From assembly GCA_964035545.1 (NCBI GenBank), contig OZ037767.1:14472801-14536800 (forward strand): 64,000 nt of DNA, read 5' to 3'. Source of the DNA: Bugula neritina. Lineage: Eukaryota; Bryozoa; Gymnolaemata; Cheilostomatida; Bugulidae. Numbering within the stretch: position 1 is the first letter of the stretch; every line of letters begins with the position of its first letter. Both the position numbers and the translations under genes were made by a program. The notes under the pieces are model-generated. The model worked only from the letters and a program-made list of their open reading frames with translations, made no database searches and had not been told where the DNA came from. Positions 62,001-64,000 of the stretch are shown in pieces.

Positions 62001-64000
62001 CTACAAAGAAAGATACATTGACTGGAGATGAATGTGGTCAAGTACTAGCCTTAGTAAAGGGTTATCATGGTACTTTAGTCAGGTGATTATAAAAACATCA
62101 TCTGTACTCCATTAACCTCTACTTGCAACCTATACTATCAAAAGAACTAGTGAATAGCTTCGTATATATGTAGAGGTCAAGTAAGCTGCTGGTAGCACCA
62201 AGAAAACTCAGGAGTTTCATAAAAAAAGTTAAACACCATGTCTGGAAGATAATTCTATTGCAAATCTATGCATTTTTTAGTAAGGCTATTTTCTAAATAA
62301 ACAATCACTGGTGCAAAATCAAAAAGTTTGCTAAATTTATTTCTACAATGATTTCGATTTTATTGTATTCCCATATTATTTCCCATATCATCATTCATAA
62401 AATGTAGCTTTACTCAGGCTTGGCATGTATTTATTGCTTACCAAAATCTTTAACAACATTATAAAAACATTAAGTTGGCACTTTAAAATGGAAGTTTTTT
62501 GCTATGACTCACCGTCACTTTTTGGATTGAAATTAAGCAAAGGTCTGTTTTATTTAAAAAATAAATAAATGATATACTAAATTGTAACTATTTGTCCACT
62601 TTTAAATGTGTCCAAGCAATTTTTCTAAAAGAGGAAATTTTTCTCATAAATAGAAAGCTGATATAGTTTAAAATAAGAATTATTTAAAAAGTAGAACATG
62701 ATTATATATATGTATATGTATATATTAGTTTGGCTGTAATTGATTTAATACTATTAGAATACAGCTAACAGTAAAAATTCAGGTTTTAAAACCTTAATAG
62801 AAAAAATTTGTTGTAAAAGACTCAAAAGAGAGTCACAAGAACTATAAAGTCCAATTTTCAGTCTGCTATTTAAGGAATATTTTCATGACTCCAAACTCAA
62901 AGACACCTAAATACGTAATTTCCCTTTTTATTAGTCCGTTACAACAACATTCTAACACAAGTGATTGACGAAATCTGCGGAAGGCATTGGCATAAGAAAC
63001 AAAAAAAATAATTTTAGTGCCAAACTGTGTAAAAAGAATATCGGCAAATGAAGGTAAATTTTTTTTAGTCCATCTTAAAGCCAACGAAGGTTTGTATTAA
63101 AAACATTAACATTGTTGTTTAGACTAGCTTAACGCCTCTAAACATGCAGAAAAGTCTTTTCTAGTAGCAATTCATTACTAATGTTATTTTCAAACTATGC
63201 CGACAGTAAGGATTGGTTCAAAAGTATTATTCTTTAAAGCCATTCTTTACGTTGTAGTCGACAGCTTCAAAATTTGAGAACATTTAAGAATTGTTGAAAT
63301 TTTTATGGATGTATATAACCAAAAGCATGTTTTGCAACTACGTCTAATTATTGTAAGCCTATTTTCCAAATTAAAGAGCCGTTAGGGTGATCTGTATTAC
63401 TAGTATTTTTTAGTACAAGAGCACTAGATTTAAGGCTTTTCAATTTTCTGTTAGCTTATCAAAGAAATCCAACTTTAGACAACTAACCTGTTGAATTACC
63501 AGTTAATCAGAAGATGGTCAGCTAAATATGAGTACAGTAGTAATTAGTAAGCATTAGTTACCACAACTTAATGCCTCACCGGCTTAGTCCATCACTGCAG
63601 ATTAATGAAACTCAAACTTAAGGTAGTGAGTTAAATGCCAGTTGGCAATAATGTTAGAAAACAAGGTGATAGTCTAAAGTCAATCACACTATTTCCAATA
63701 GTTAATCTATCTTGTCAAACTAATCAAAAGTGGAAGATTCGTCTTGAAGTGCAGGGTTATGTTTTTGTAACTTCACCATAAAGGTTTTCATTAGCTAATA
63801 AAATAGAAAATTCCTTATTGGTTAAAATTAGTACAAAGCATTACTAGTTTAGTTTTAAAGAACGGCATTAGTTAAAATTAGCACAGAACGAATTACTAGT
63901 GACTAAAATAAGGTTATAAGAAGGAGCTAATGAATTCCAGCATATGAATATCTTTTAATCAATACTTTATGTCACAGGTGATTTCAAACCCGTAGTCAAC
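62001..64000. other. Intron/5' region of the upstream BCL11 gene
   Basis: The first visible exon of the upstream BCL11 copy needs a phase-1 partner upstream. No MSRRKQ-type start and no CxxC...HKxxxC finger exon was found in these 2 kb on the minus strand, so this is read as intron, with the 5' exons outside the window. Confidence 0.55.

Noticed and set aside
62866-63084. Possible 5' exon of the upstream BCL11 gene
   Set aside because: No MSRRKQ, no CxxC...HKxxxC finger and no splice sites with the needed phase.

Overview
The window looks like nuclear DNA from an invertebrate animal. It is AT-rich, its genes are split by many GT-AG introns, it is full of microsatellites and minisatellites, and it carries tRNA-derived SINE-like repeats. 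The gene set (F-type lectin with a PAN/apple domain, TMEM192, BCL11-type zinc-finger factors) fits a lophotrochozoan-like metazoan, but the phylum cannot be fixed from the sequence alone. All gene models below were assembled by hand, by matching splice consensus and requiring the reading phase to be kept across every junction.

Layout. (1) 0.5-2.7 kb, minus: a 4-exon secreted PAN + F-type lectin gene. (2) 3.7-3.9 kb, minus: the terminal exon of a second apple-domain gene. (3) 5.5-10.0 kb, minus: a complete 7-exon TMEM192 homologue of 282 residues. (4) 12.8-21.6 kb, plus: a 10-exon gene of 561 residues for a putatively acylated coiled-coil protein I cannot name, divergent from TMEM192. (5) 21.6-28.8 kb: intergenic, with a heptamer satellite. 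(6) 28.8-42.9 kb, minus: a complete 13-exon BCL11-type factor of 711 residues with an N-terminal MSRRKQ NuRD motif and five fingers. (7) 46.2-62.0 kb, minus: a second BCL11-type gene, tandem and head-to-tail with the first. Its 11 visible exons match the last 11 exons of the first gene one to one in order and intron phase. Its 5' end lies beyond the window.

The most unusual signal runs across several genes. Tandem repeats sit in introns with a repeat period locked onto the neighbouring splice site, so that a series of near-identical donors or acceptors is laid out at exact spacing: six acceptors every 28 bp before exon 3 of the coiled-coil gene; three acceptors every 186 bp before its exon 9; eight perfect donors every 45 bp after an exon of the upstream BCL11 gene; and duplicated boundaries in TMEM192 (25 bp) and twice more in the upstream BCL11 gene (41 and 212 bp). 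In addition, one TMEM192 intron is a 249-nt degenerate repeat that is open in frame, so its retention would add 83 hydrophobic residues.

The genes do not form an operon or pathway. The one clear functional grouping is the BCL11 tandem pair of transcription factors, expected to share DNA-binding specificity through near-identical core fingers while differing in their linkers.
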